NCBI GenBank assembly: GCA_001767695.1
Contig: MELR01000010.1
Location: forward strand, 1-39,960
From: Actinobacteria bacterium RBG_16_68_21
GTDB lineage: Bacteria; Actinomycetota; Acidimicrobiia; Spongiisociales; UBA11373
Reading direction: 5' to 3'
DNA: 39,960 bases
Shown here: positions 27,747 through 35,476 of the stretch, in pieces
Layout: every line of letters begins with the position of its first letter
Position numbering within the stretch: the first letter of the stretch is position 1
Position numbers and translations under genes: made by a program
Notes under the pieces: model-generated
The model's database searches: none
The model's input: the letters and a program-made list of their open reading frames with translations, nothing else
Told to the model about the DNA's origin: nothing

Positions 27747-28865
27747 TCAGGTGGTGAGGGTTCGGTACATGGCGACCAGTCGCCGGGCCCACGCTCCGCC
27801 GTCGAACTCCTGATCGAATCGCTCTCTTGCAGCCTTGCCCATCCACCGTCTCGAGTCACCGTCGTCGGCGAGAGACCCGATGGCTGCGGCGAGTGAAACG
27901 GGATCTCCCGGTGGGACGAGTACCCCTGCTCCGGGCACCACGATCTCGGGGATTCCGCCGACATCTGAGGCGACCGTCGGTATTCCCGCGGCGAGAGCCT
28001 GGATCAGTGCCGTGGGCAGCGCGTCGAACAGCGCCGGGTGTACCACCAGATCGGAAGCTGCCAGCAGGCGTGGCACGTCATCGCGGAAGCCGGTGAAGAC
28101 GATGCGTTCCGCGGGAAGCGCCGCGGCCCGGCGGCGGATGTCTGGCATGTTCGGACCGTCACCGACGATCACGAAGACGACCCCGTCCACCGCGGCTGCC
28201 GCTTCCATCAGCACGTCGTGACCCTTCCCGGGACGGAGCACCGCCACCGTGGTCGCCACCACGGCATCCTCTGGCACTCCGATCTCGGCTCGGATCTCCG
28301 CACACTCGGCGGGCTCGAAGCGGCCGGGATCGGGGACTCCGTTTCGCAATGTCACCACCCGCTCGGGTCTCTCCGGGAAGGTTGCCAGATACCACGAGCG
28401 GAGAGCATCCGACACCGCGATGGTCAATGCCGCCGATCGCATCCGCCGATGAGCGGCCCAATCGCGTTTGCGGGCGGCCAGGCCACCGACGCGGTCCTCG
28501 ATCACGTGGAGGGTGGACACGTGAGGCACGCCGATCTTGCCGGCAACCCGACCGGCGACGACGTCGGCGTGCTTCAGGTGGGAGTGGAGAACGTCCGGGG
28601 CCAGGCGATCGATCAGCCCCGTGAGGCGGCGGGGTCCCCGCGGATCCCACCAGCCGGCGAGGTCGAGGGAGCGCACGTCCACACCGGCGGCCCGCAACAT
28701 GCCCGCATACCGGTGATCGCCGAGCGGCATCATGCTGACCACCGACAGGTCCATCTCCGCCTGCGCCGCCACCCGGGCAAGATCCACCAGGACGTGCTCC
28801 GCTCCTCCCGGGGCGAGATGGTGGATTAGATGACACGCCCTCACCGGGCGCGGGGAGTCGCTCAC
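27747..28865 (-). CDS. Glycosyltransferase family 4
   Basis: HLIHHLAPGGAEHVLVDLAR...VLRPGKGHDVLMEA...IVFTGFRDDVPRLLAASDLVVHPALFDALPTALIQALAAGIPTVASDVGGIPEIV. Confidence 0.92.
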   Translation of the reverse strand: MSDSPRPVRACHLIHHLAPGGAEHVLVDLARVAAQAEMDLSVVSMMPLGDHRYAGMLRAAGVDVRSLDLAGWWDPRGPRRLTGLIDRLAPDVLHSHLKHADVVAGRVAGKIGVPHVSTLHVIEDRVGGLAARKRDWAAHRRMRSAALTIAVSDALRSWYLATFPERPERVVTLRNGVPDPGRFEPAECAEIRAEIGVPEDAVVATTVAVLRPGKGHDVLMEAAAAVDGVVFVIVGDGPNMPDIRRRAAALPAERIVFTGFRDDVPRLLAASDLVVHPALFDALPTALIQALAAGIPTVASDVGGIPEIVVPGAGVLVPPGDPVSLAAAIGSLADDGDSRRWMGKAARERFDQEFDGGAWARRLVAMYRTLTT

Positions 28866-28917
28866 CCGAGGAACATCGGCAGCGGCCATCGGGGTCTGAA
28901 GTGGACACGAAGCCCGC

Positions 28918-28997
28918 ACCCGCTGCCCGCTGCCCGCAAGTCAAGGACGCGCTGCCCGGTAGCCGGAAGCCGGTTGCGGGGTAGCCGGTCGCGCGGG
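28918..28997. repeat. Heptamer-period tandem repeat tract
   Basis: acccgct gcccgct gcccgca agtcaag ... tgcccgg tagccgg aagccgg ttgcggg g tagccgg. Confidence 0.75.
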
Positions 28998-29045
28998 TAG
29001 CCGGCCGCGGACTAGCGCTTGCTTCGCGCCTAGATTCGCGCGCCC

Positions 29046-30491
29046 ATGCGCGTTCTCGTCACCGGCGCCACCGGCTACATCGGAGGACGCGTCGTCCCCA
29101 GGTTGCTCGACGCCGGCTATGAGGTCAGGTGTCTCGCCCGTACCCCGGCGAAGCTTGCCCTCCATCCGTGGAGACATCGGGTCGAAGTGGTGGAGGGTGA
29201 CCTTCTCGATCCCGCGTCTGTGAAGGAAGCGGTATCGGGGTGCGAGGCGGCGCTGTATCTGGTCCACTCGATGGCAGCGGGAAAGGACTTCGCCCACCTC
29301 GATCGAATTGCCGCCTCCAATTTCCGGGCGGCCGCCGCCGACGCCGGCCTGCGCCGCATCGTCTACCTCGGAGGGCTCGGCTCCGACGATGCCGAGCACT
29401 CCCCCCACCTGAGCAGCCGCCACGAAGTGGGCAGCATCCTCGCTTCCGGAGCGACCCCGGTCACCGAGGTGCGGGCCGCAGTGATCATCGGATCCGGCTC
29501 CCTCTCCTTTGAAATGCTGCGCTCCCTCACCGAGGTCCTCCCGGTGATGACGACCCCGAAGTGGGTTCGGACCAGGTGCCAGCCGATCGCGGTGCGTGAC
29601 ATCCTCCAGATCCTTCTCAGCGCCCTGGCGGACACCTCGGCCTCCTTCCGGGTGCTCGAGGCCGGCGGGCCCGACGTTCTCACCTACGAGACGATGATGC
29701 AGATCTACGCCGAAGAGGCCGGGCTGCGGAGGAGGCTTCTCATCCCGGTGCCACTGCTCACCCCGCGACTCTCCTCGCTGTGGATCGGCCTGGTTACGCC
29801 CCTTCCTCCCAAGGTGGCCCGGCCACTTGTGGAGAGCCTTCGCTCCGAGGTGATCGTGACCAACCCGCAGACCCTCGTCCCGTTCGAACTGACGCCCTAT
29901 CGCCAGGCCGTTCGACGCGCCTTGAGCCGGCTCCCCGGCGGGGTGATCACCCGCTGGAGCGACGCCGATTCGCAGCCGGCGGCACCGAGCCCGGCGGACC
30001 CGGCGTGGTCGGGCGGGACCGTGTTCATGGACCGCCAGGTGATGCCCACCGAGACCGGCGCCGACCACCTCTTCTGGGCGTTCAGCCGCATCGGCGGCGG
30101 GGTCGGCTACTACGGGCTCGACTGGGCATGGCGGATTCGCGGCCTGCTCGATCGATTGGTCGGGGGAGTCGGGCTGCGCCGGGGCCGTCGCCACCCCACC
30201 GAGGTGCGCACCGGAGAGGCGGTCGACTTCTGGCGGGTCGAGGATGTCGTCCCCGGCCGCAGCCTCAGGCTCCGAGCAGAGATGCGGCTCCCCGGTGACG
30301 CTTGGTTGGAGTGGGAGGTCCGCGACACGGAGTTCGGCGCCGATCTCATCCAGACGGCCTGGTTCCGCCCCCGGGGCCTCGCCGGCCGCGTGTACTGGTA
30401 CTCCTTCCTGATACCCCACCGCGTCGTATTCCCCCGCATGGCGCATCGCATTGCCGCCGCAGCCGAAGAGAGAGGGTTTGCCTGTCGGTGA
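29046..30491 (+). CDS. NAD(P)-binding SDR-type protein with DUF2867-like C-terminal domain
   Basis: MRVLVTGATGYIGGRVVPRLLDAGYEVRCLAR; C-terminus GYYGLDWAWRIRGLLDRLVGGVGLRRGRRHPTEVRTGEAVDFWRVE...FLIPHRVVFPRMAHRIA. Confidence 0.88.
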   Translation: MRVLVTGATGYIGGRVVPRLLDAGYEVRCLARTPAKLALHPWRHRVEVVEGDLLDPASVKEAVSGCEAALYLVHSMAAGKDFAHLDRIAASNFRAAAADAGLRRIVYLGGLGSDDAEHSPHLSSRHEVGSILASGATPVTEVRAAVIIGSGSLSFEMLRSLTEVLPVMTTPKWVRTRCQPIAVRDILQILLSALADTSASFRVLEAGGPDVLTYETMMQIYAEEAGLRRRLLIPVPLLTPRLSSLWIGLVTPLPPKVARPLVESLRSEVIVTNPQTLVPFELTPYRQAVRRALSRLPGGVITRWSDADSQPAAPSPADPAWSGGTVFMDRQVMPTETGADHLFWAFSRIGGGVGYYGLDWAWRIRGLLDRLVGGVGLRRGRRHPTEVRTGEAVDFWRVEDVVPGRSLRLRAEMRLPGDAWLEWEVRDTEFGADLIQTAWFRPRGLAGRVYWYSFLIPHRVVFPRMAHRIAAAAEERGFACR

Positions 30492-31055
30492 CCCACGTTC
30501 TGATCGTGACGGCCGCGGTGGCTGCGGCGCCGTTCGTCGTCTTGTGGGGGATCAGCCTCGTCGTCGCCAACGCCTCGATCGTCGACCTCTTCTGGGGTCC
30601 TTCCTTCGCCATGGTCGCCTGGGCGGTGGGGATGTACTTCGAGACCGTCGGGGATCTGCAGCTCCGCCGCTTCAAGGCCGACCTCGCCAATGAGGGCTTG
30701 GTGATGGATCAGGGCCTGTGGCGTTACACCCGTCATCCCAATTACTTCGGGGGTGCGAAAACGTGTCCCGGGTCCTATCACGTTCCGGCTTGGCTACAAG
30801 CCGGAACGTGATCCCGCGGCGAACCTGTTTGCGTACCCCCGACGGCGACTTCATCGTGTGGTGGGGCACTTCCTGGTCTCGATCGCCGCCTGGACCTTGG
30901 CGTGGACAGTCGTGGGACCAATCCTGATGTCGATCCTGCTGCTACGGGTCAGCGGCGTGACCCTGCTCGAGAGAACCCTGCGGCAAAGGCGCCCCGGCTA
31001 CGAGGAGTGCGTCACCAAGACCGCGGCGTCCTTCCCCCGCCGACCGCGACCATAG
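30488..31055 (+). pseudogene. DUF1295 (steroid 5-alpha-reductase-like) membrane protein interrupted by a palindromic insertion plus a frameshift
   Basis: Frame 2 ...LWRYTRHPNYFG (to 30748), then frame 1 GDFIVWWG (30844-30867), then frame 3 HFLVSIAAWTLAWTVVGPILMSILLLRVSGVTLLERTLRQRRPGYEECVTKTAASFPRRPRP. Confidence 0.85.
30749..30843. repeat. ~92-95-bp palindromic insertion sequence (MITE/REP-like?) inside DUF1295 gene
   Basis: Inner perfect hairpin atcacgttccggctt-ggctac-aagccggaacgtgat (30777-30812); imperfect outer arms gggggtgcgaaaac / gtttgcgtaccccc. Confidence 0.75.
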
Positions 31056-31168
31056 AGATTTCCTCCAGCCGGGAACGCCGGCCGCGGGCACGATCGGCCT
31101 GGCTCAATCCGGTTCGGCCGGTATCGAGCCAAACCGCGGCGGAGCACACGACCGACTCGCGCATCGGT

Positions 31169-31291
31169 CTACGTGTCGATCGTGCCCTGGGTGGACTGGG
31201 CCTCTGGGTTCTCCCGCTTGCGCCGGATGACGAGGGCGGCGATCGCCGCACCCAGAGCCGCCAACCCGAACCACTTCTTCTTGGAGCCCAT
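31169..31291 (-). CDS. 40-aa single-TM microprotein
   Basis: Hand translation: MGSKKKWFGLAALGAAIAALVIRRKRENPEAQSTQGTIDT; K-rich N-terminus, one TM, polar tail; below ORF-track cutoff. Confidence 0.5.
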   Translation of the reverse strand: MGSKKKWFGLAALGAAIAALVIRRKRENPEAQSTQGTIDT

Positions 31292-31343
31292 GTCCTGAAG
31301 GGTACGCCAGCAGGGAGTGCAGTGCATGGGGAGATTACCCCGC

Positions 31344-31426
31344 ACCCGCTACCCGCACCCGCCACCCGCAAAGAGTGATTGAGCGGCCGACGGGTGGCGG
31401 GTAGCGGGGAGCCGGCAGCCGGTAGC
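31344..31426. repeat. Bipartite inverted heptamer-period tract
   Basis: acccgct acccgca cccgcc acccgca ... gggtggc gggtagc ggggagc cggcagc cggtagc. Confidence 0.85.
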
Positions 31427-31434
31427 CTGATTGG

Positions 31435-31854
31435 ATGCTCACGATCGGTTGGTGCGAGATGGTCCGGCTGCCTGTCCTCGGCATAGACGCCATCGCCGCC
31501 AAGATCGACACCGGTGCCAGCTCTTCCTCGATCGATGCCACCCGGGTTCGCGAGGTACCGAACTCCCCGGCGCGCACCGTCCGGTTCCGCATCCACCTCG
31601 ATGACGGCCAGTCGGTGATCGCCGAGGCTCCGGTGGTCGACGTGCGTACGGTGCGCAATCCCGGGCGGGGCGGCAGGGAAGAACAGCGGTACGTGATCCG
31701 GACCGATCTCGTCCTTGGAGGGGAATCGTGGCCGATCGAGGTCACCCTGGCGAGAAGGACCCGGATGGAATACCGGGTGCTAATCGGTCGGGAGGCACTC
31801 GGCGGGCGGGCCGTCGTGGATCCCGCCGCCGCCTTCCTCCTCGGAGGACCGTGA
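31435..31854 (+). CDS. RimB-like / ATP-dependent zinc protease family (retropepsin-like) protein
   Basis: [13 protein letters not shown]...[10 protein letters not shown]...[26 protein letters not shown]; overlaps rimK start. Confidence 0.8.
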   Translation: MLTIGWCEMVRLPVLGIDAIAAKIDTGASSSSIDATRVREVPNSPARTVRFRIHLDDGQSVIAEAPVVDVRTVRNPGRGGREEQRYVIRTDLVLGGESWPIEVTLARRTRMEYRVLIGREALGGRAVVDPAAAFLLGGP

Positions 31855-32738
31855 TGCGCATCGGTGTCCTCAGCCGGCAGAGTGGGCTGTACAGCACGAG
31901 TCGACTGGTCGAAGCCGCACGCGAGCGAGGCCACGAGGTATCGGTGGTCGACTACCTCCGCTGCTACATGGACATCACATCGAAACGCCCCCGGGTGCGC
32001 TTCGCCGGACGGGAGCTGGAGTTCGACGCGATAGTCCCCCGGATCGGCGCCACCTACACCTTCTATGGAACAGCAGTTGTTCGTCAGTTCGAGGTGATGC
32101 ACGTCCTGACCGCCAACGAGTCGCAGGCCATCGCCCGGGCGCGCGACAAGCTCCGCTCGCTGCAGTTGCTCTCCCGAGCGGGTGTGGGATTACCCGTGAC
32201 CGGATTCGCCCACTCGACCAAAGACATCGACGGGCTGCTCGAGGTGGTGGGACGGCCTCCCTACGTGATCAAGCTGCTCGAGGGCACCCAGGGGGTCGGC
32301 GTGGTCAAGACCGACACGCGCAACGCAGCCGAGTCTGTCATTGCTGCGTTCCGCCAGCTCGATGCCAACATCCTGGTGCAGCGATACATCGCCGAGGCCG
32401 ACAACACCGACCTTCGGGCGTTCGTCGTCGGCGGCAAGGTGGTGGCGGCGATGGAGCGGGTCGCCGCCGAAGGGGAGTTCCGGGCCAATCTCCACCGGGG
32501 CGGAACCGCCCGGCACGCCGACCTCACCGCCTCTGAGGAAGAAACTGCTATTTCGGCCGCCCATGCCCTCGGCTTGGACGTGTCCGGGGTCGACATGCTC
32601 CGCTCCAAGGCGGGCCCGCTGGTCATCGAGGTCAATGCCTCTCCGGGTCTGGAGGGCATCGAGACCGCCAGTGGTGTCGACGTCGCCGGGGAGATCATCC
32701 GATTCCTCGAGGATCGGAACCCCCCGCCGGATTCCTGA
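31854..32738 (+). CDS. rimK: RimK-type ATP-grasp alpha-L-glutamate ligase
   Basis: [27 protein letters not shown]...[19 protein letters not shown]...[14 protein letters not shown]...[12 protein letters not shown]. Confidence 0.92.
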   Translation: MRIGVLSRQSGLYSTSRLVEAARERGHEVSVVDYLRCYMDITSKRPRVRFAGRELEFDAIVPRIGATYTFYGTAVVRQFEVMHVLTANESQAIARARDKLRSLQLLSRAGVGLPVTGFAHSTKDIDGLLEVVGRPPYVIKLLEGTQGVGVVKTDTRNAAESVIAAFRQLDANILVQRYIAEADNTDLRAFVVGGKVVAAMERVAAEGEFRANLHRGGTARHADLTASEEETAISAAHALGLDVSGVDMLRSKAGPLVIEVNASPGLEGIETASGVDVAGEIIRFLEDRNPPPDS

Positions 32739-32883
32739 GTTCTCAACCCCTGCAGCCCGCACCACCCATTGGTTTCAGGCGGGTCGCGATCGGGAAAAAA
32801 CCTGCTCGAGAGCGTCACCTCGGCCGCGCGGGGAGTGTCTAACCCGCGTAAGGGGAAACGCCCACAACAAGGAGGAAACCCTA

Positions 32884-33390
32884 GTGGACGTAGCACTTAT
32901 TCTGCTCGGCGCCATCTTTGTGACGTACGGCTGGTATTGGGGCGGGGTCACCGAGTCCCGCACCACCGCCTACGCACTGGGTGCCGCATCGGCCATGTTC
33001 GGATTCTGGTTCGCCTTTAGCGGCGGGGCTGGTGGCGACGCAGTTGCCGGCACCATTCTCGGCTTCTCGGCCATCTACGGCTTCCTGGCCGCGTCGAACG
33101 CTTGGAACGAGTCGGCCCAGGATCGGACATACGGCATGTTCGCCCTGTTGTTCGGCGTTGGAGCGTTCTTGGCGTTCCTGTATTTCGTCGACAAGAGCGC
33201 TCCGGCTCAGTACGGCTATGCCGCGCTGGTCGCTGCCGTCGTGTTCGTGCTGCACTTCATCTCGGCGGGCCTTGTCTCCGACAGCCGCGGATTCAAGAGC
33301 TTCGTCGGATGGCTGACGCTGATCGCGGGCGCCGCGCTGGCCCTCTTCGGATGGGCCGCGGCGATGGGATGGGACTTCGGCACCCTGTAG
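32884..33390 (+). CDS. Six-TM membrane protein, possibly AmiS/UreI-like
   Basis: 168 aa, about 6 hydrophobic segments, AAGGAGG Shine-Dalgarno upstream of GTG; family assignment tentative. Confidence 0.55.
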   Translation: MDVALILLGAIFVTYGWYWGGVTESRTTAYALGAASAMFGFWFAFSGGAGGDAVAGTILGFSAIYGFLAASNAWNESAQDRTYGMFALLFGVGAFLAFLYFVDKSAPAQYGYAALVAAVVFVLHFISAGLVSDSRGFKSFVGWLTLIAGAALALFGWAAAMGWDFGTL

Positions 33391-33433
33391 CCGAACCACT
33401 CATTGGAGCCCCGGCTCTGCCGGGAAGACATGC

Positions 33434-33465
33434 GAGAGAGGGAGGCCATTGGGCCTCCCTCTCTC
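33434..33465. terminator. 14-bp-arm hairpin upstream of prkA
   Basis: gagagagggaggcc-attg-ggcctccctctctc. Confidence 0.65.
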
Positions 33466-33497
33466 TACGCTTGAGGTATCACGAGGTGAGGATTGAC

Positions 33498-35360
33498 ATG
33501 GAACCCAGGCAGCTCCTCGAACAGATCAGGACTCGAGTCGGTGCGACAGTCGAGGAAGTCACCTTCGCCCATTACCTGGAGATGGTGGCCGAAGATCCCC
33601 GCCTGGCCCGCCTCTCGCACGCCCTCATCTCCGACATGGTCGAGGCGTCGGGGATCTCAGTGGGGCCGGACGGCGAGGAACGCTTCGATCTCTTCGAAGG
33701 CGAGTTGTTCGGGCAGCAGCACGTGATCCAGCAGATCGCCGACTACTTCCGCGCCGCCGGGCGCCGTCTCGACGTCCGTAAGCGCATCCTCCTCCTCGTA
33801 GGTCCTCCGGGTTCCGGGAAGTCCACATTGGTCAACACGATGAAGAATGGGCTCGAGGCCTACACCCATACGGACGACGGCCGGGTATACGCCGTCAAGG
33901 GATCACAGATGCACGAGGACCCGCTGCGGATGATCCCCGAGGATCTTCGCAGCGAGGCAGGTGTCTACATCGAGGGAGACCTCAACCCCGAGGTTCGCTG
34001 GATGCTCGAGACCACCTACAAGGGTGACGTGGGAAAGGTGCCGATCGAACGCGTCTATTACTCCATCGCCCACGGCGTGGGGTTCGGCACATTCGTCGCC
34101 ACCGACCCCCGCTCCGAAGACCTCACCCGCCTTGTCGGCGAGGTGGATCTCTCCCAGTTGAACCCGGCCGATCCCGCCTCCACCCGCCGCGCCTTCCAGT
34201 TCGACGGCGAACTCAATGCAGCCCATCGCGGCATGGCCGACCTGCTCGAGGTCTTCAAAATGGATGAGCGGTTCCTCGCCGTCCTGCTCAGCCTCAGCCA
34301 GGAGCAGATCATCAAGACCAGCGGCCCGGGAACCATGTACGCCGACGAGGTGGTCATCGCTCAAAGCAACCTTGCCGAGTACCAGGAGTTGGTCGACAAC
34401 CCCCGCGCCGCGGCGATGCTCGACCGTCTCGTCGTGGTGAAGGTGCCTTTCGTGCTCTCGGTACGCGACGAGATCATGATCTACGAGAAGATGCTCGCCG
34501 GCGCCGATCTCGGTCGCCGCGATGTCTCGCCGCTGGCGCTCCACACTGCGGCCACGTTCGCCGTACTCACCCGCCTCACACATCCCGGGGGCGGAATGCA
34601 AGGCCTGATCCGCAAACTCCACCTCTACGACGGCCGCTACGGCATACACGGCGGGGTAGATGACGCCGCCAAGTTGCACGAGAAATCGCCCGAGGAGGGG
34701 ATGACCGGACTGAGCCCCCGGTATGTGATCAACCGGCTGTCCCAGATCGCCGGCGCCACCAAGGGCTGCCTCGACGGGCTGGCGGTCCTCGAGGCGCTGT
34801 GGGAGGGATTGCCTCAGCGAGCCGGATTCACCGAGGACGAACGGGAGCGCTGGGGCGCATTGCTAACCGCCACCCAGGCCGAGTACGACGAACTCGTTCA
34901 ACTGGAGCTGCGCAAGGCATCGGTGCTCGCCTACAAGGACTCCGCCGAGAAGATGGCCCGCGCCGCCAAAGACGAGATCGCCCGTTGGAAGGCTGAGGGC
35001 GAATCGGCCAACGTTCCCACGCTGCGCCGGTTGGAGCGGCTCATCGATGTCCCCCAATACGGTCGCGAGCGCTTCCGCGCCACACTGGCGGCCGTCTTCG
35101 AGTTGAAGGGGCAGCGGGGCCGACCGCTGCACACCCGGCATCCCCTGCTCGAGGTGGCGATCCAACGGGCGCTCCTCCCCTCGTGGGGCGACGTCAATCG
35201 CACGCTCGAGGACCAGACACCCAGCCTCATCGAAGGCCTCACCACCGCCGGTTGGCGCAAGGGGTGCGCTACCCAGTTGGTGGATTACGCCCACAAGTTC
35301 ACCGCCTCTCGACGGGAACGCAAGCGCGACGATGAGAAGAAGCCGATCTGGTATTCATAG
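33498..35360 (+). CDS. prkA: PrkA-family serine protein kinase / AAA+ protein
   Basis: LVGPPGSGKSTLVNTMKNGLE...GVGFGTFVATDPRSEDLTRLVGEVDLS...KMDERFLAVLLSLSQEQIIK...GLSPRYVINRLS. Confidence 0.93.
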   Translation: MEPRQLLEQIRTRVGATVEEVTFAHYLEMVAEDPRLARLSHALISDMVEASGISVGPDGEERFDLFEGELFGQQHVIQQIADYFRAAGRRLDVRKRILLLVGPPGSGKSTLVNTMKNGLEAYTHTDDGRVYAVKGSQMHEDPLRMIPEDLRSEAGVYIEGDLNPEVRWMLETTYKGDVGKVPIERVYYSIAHGVGFGTFVATDPRSEDLTRLVGEVDLSQLNPADPASTRRAFQFDGELNAAHRGMADLLEVFKMDERFLAVLLSLSQEQIIKTSGPGTMYADEVVIAQSNLAEYQELVDNPRAAAMLDRLVVVKVPFVLSVRDEIMIYEKMLAGADLGRRDVSPLALHTAATFAVLTRLTHPGGGMQGLIRKLHLYDGRYGIHGGVDDAAKLHEKSPEEGMTGLSPRYVINRLSQIAGATKGCLDGLAVLEALWEGLPQRAGFTEDERERWGALLTATQAEYDELVQLELRKASVLAYKDSAEKMARAAKDEIARWKAEGESANVPTLRRLERLIDVPQYGRERFRATLAAVFELKGQRGRPLHTRHPLLEVAIQRALLPSWGDVNRTLEDQTPSLIEGLTTAGWRKGCATQLVDYAHKFTASRRERKRDDEKKPIWYS

Positions 35361-35418
35361 CTCCCGGAGCTCCGCTCCGGGAGCTACCGCAACAGGCGGT
35401 CGGTTGCCACCGACCGCC
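35358..35418. terminator. Two tandem hairpins after prkA
   Basis: tagctcccggagc-tcc-gctccgggagcta (35358-35386) and ggcggtcggt-tgcc-accgaccgcc (35395-35418). Confidence 0.6.
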
Positions 35419-35420
35419 GC

Positions 35421-35476
35421 AATGAGCGATGAGCGATAAGGGGGATCTCGCTCATTGCTCTTCGCTCATCGCTCGC
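35421..35476. repeat. Bipartite inverted heptamer-period tract overlapping the cca 3' end
   Basis: aatgagc gatgagc gataagg gggatct cgctcat tgctctt cgctcat cgctcgc. Confidence 0.8.

Noticed and set aside
28941-30446. 501-aa minus-strand ORF opposite the SDR/DUF2867 gene
   Set aside because: Composition typical of an antisense shadow ORF; the plus-strand frame has a clear Rossmann motif.
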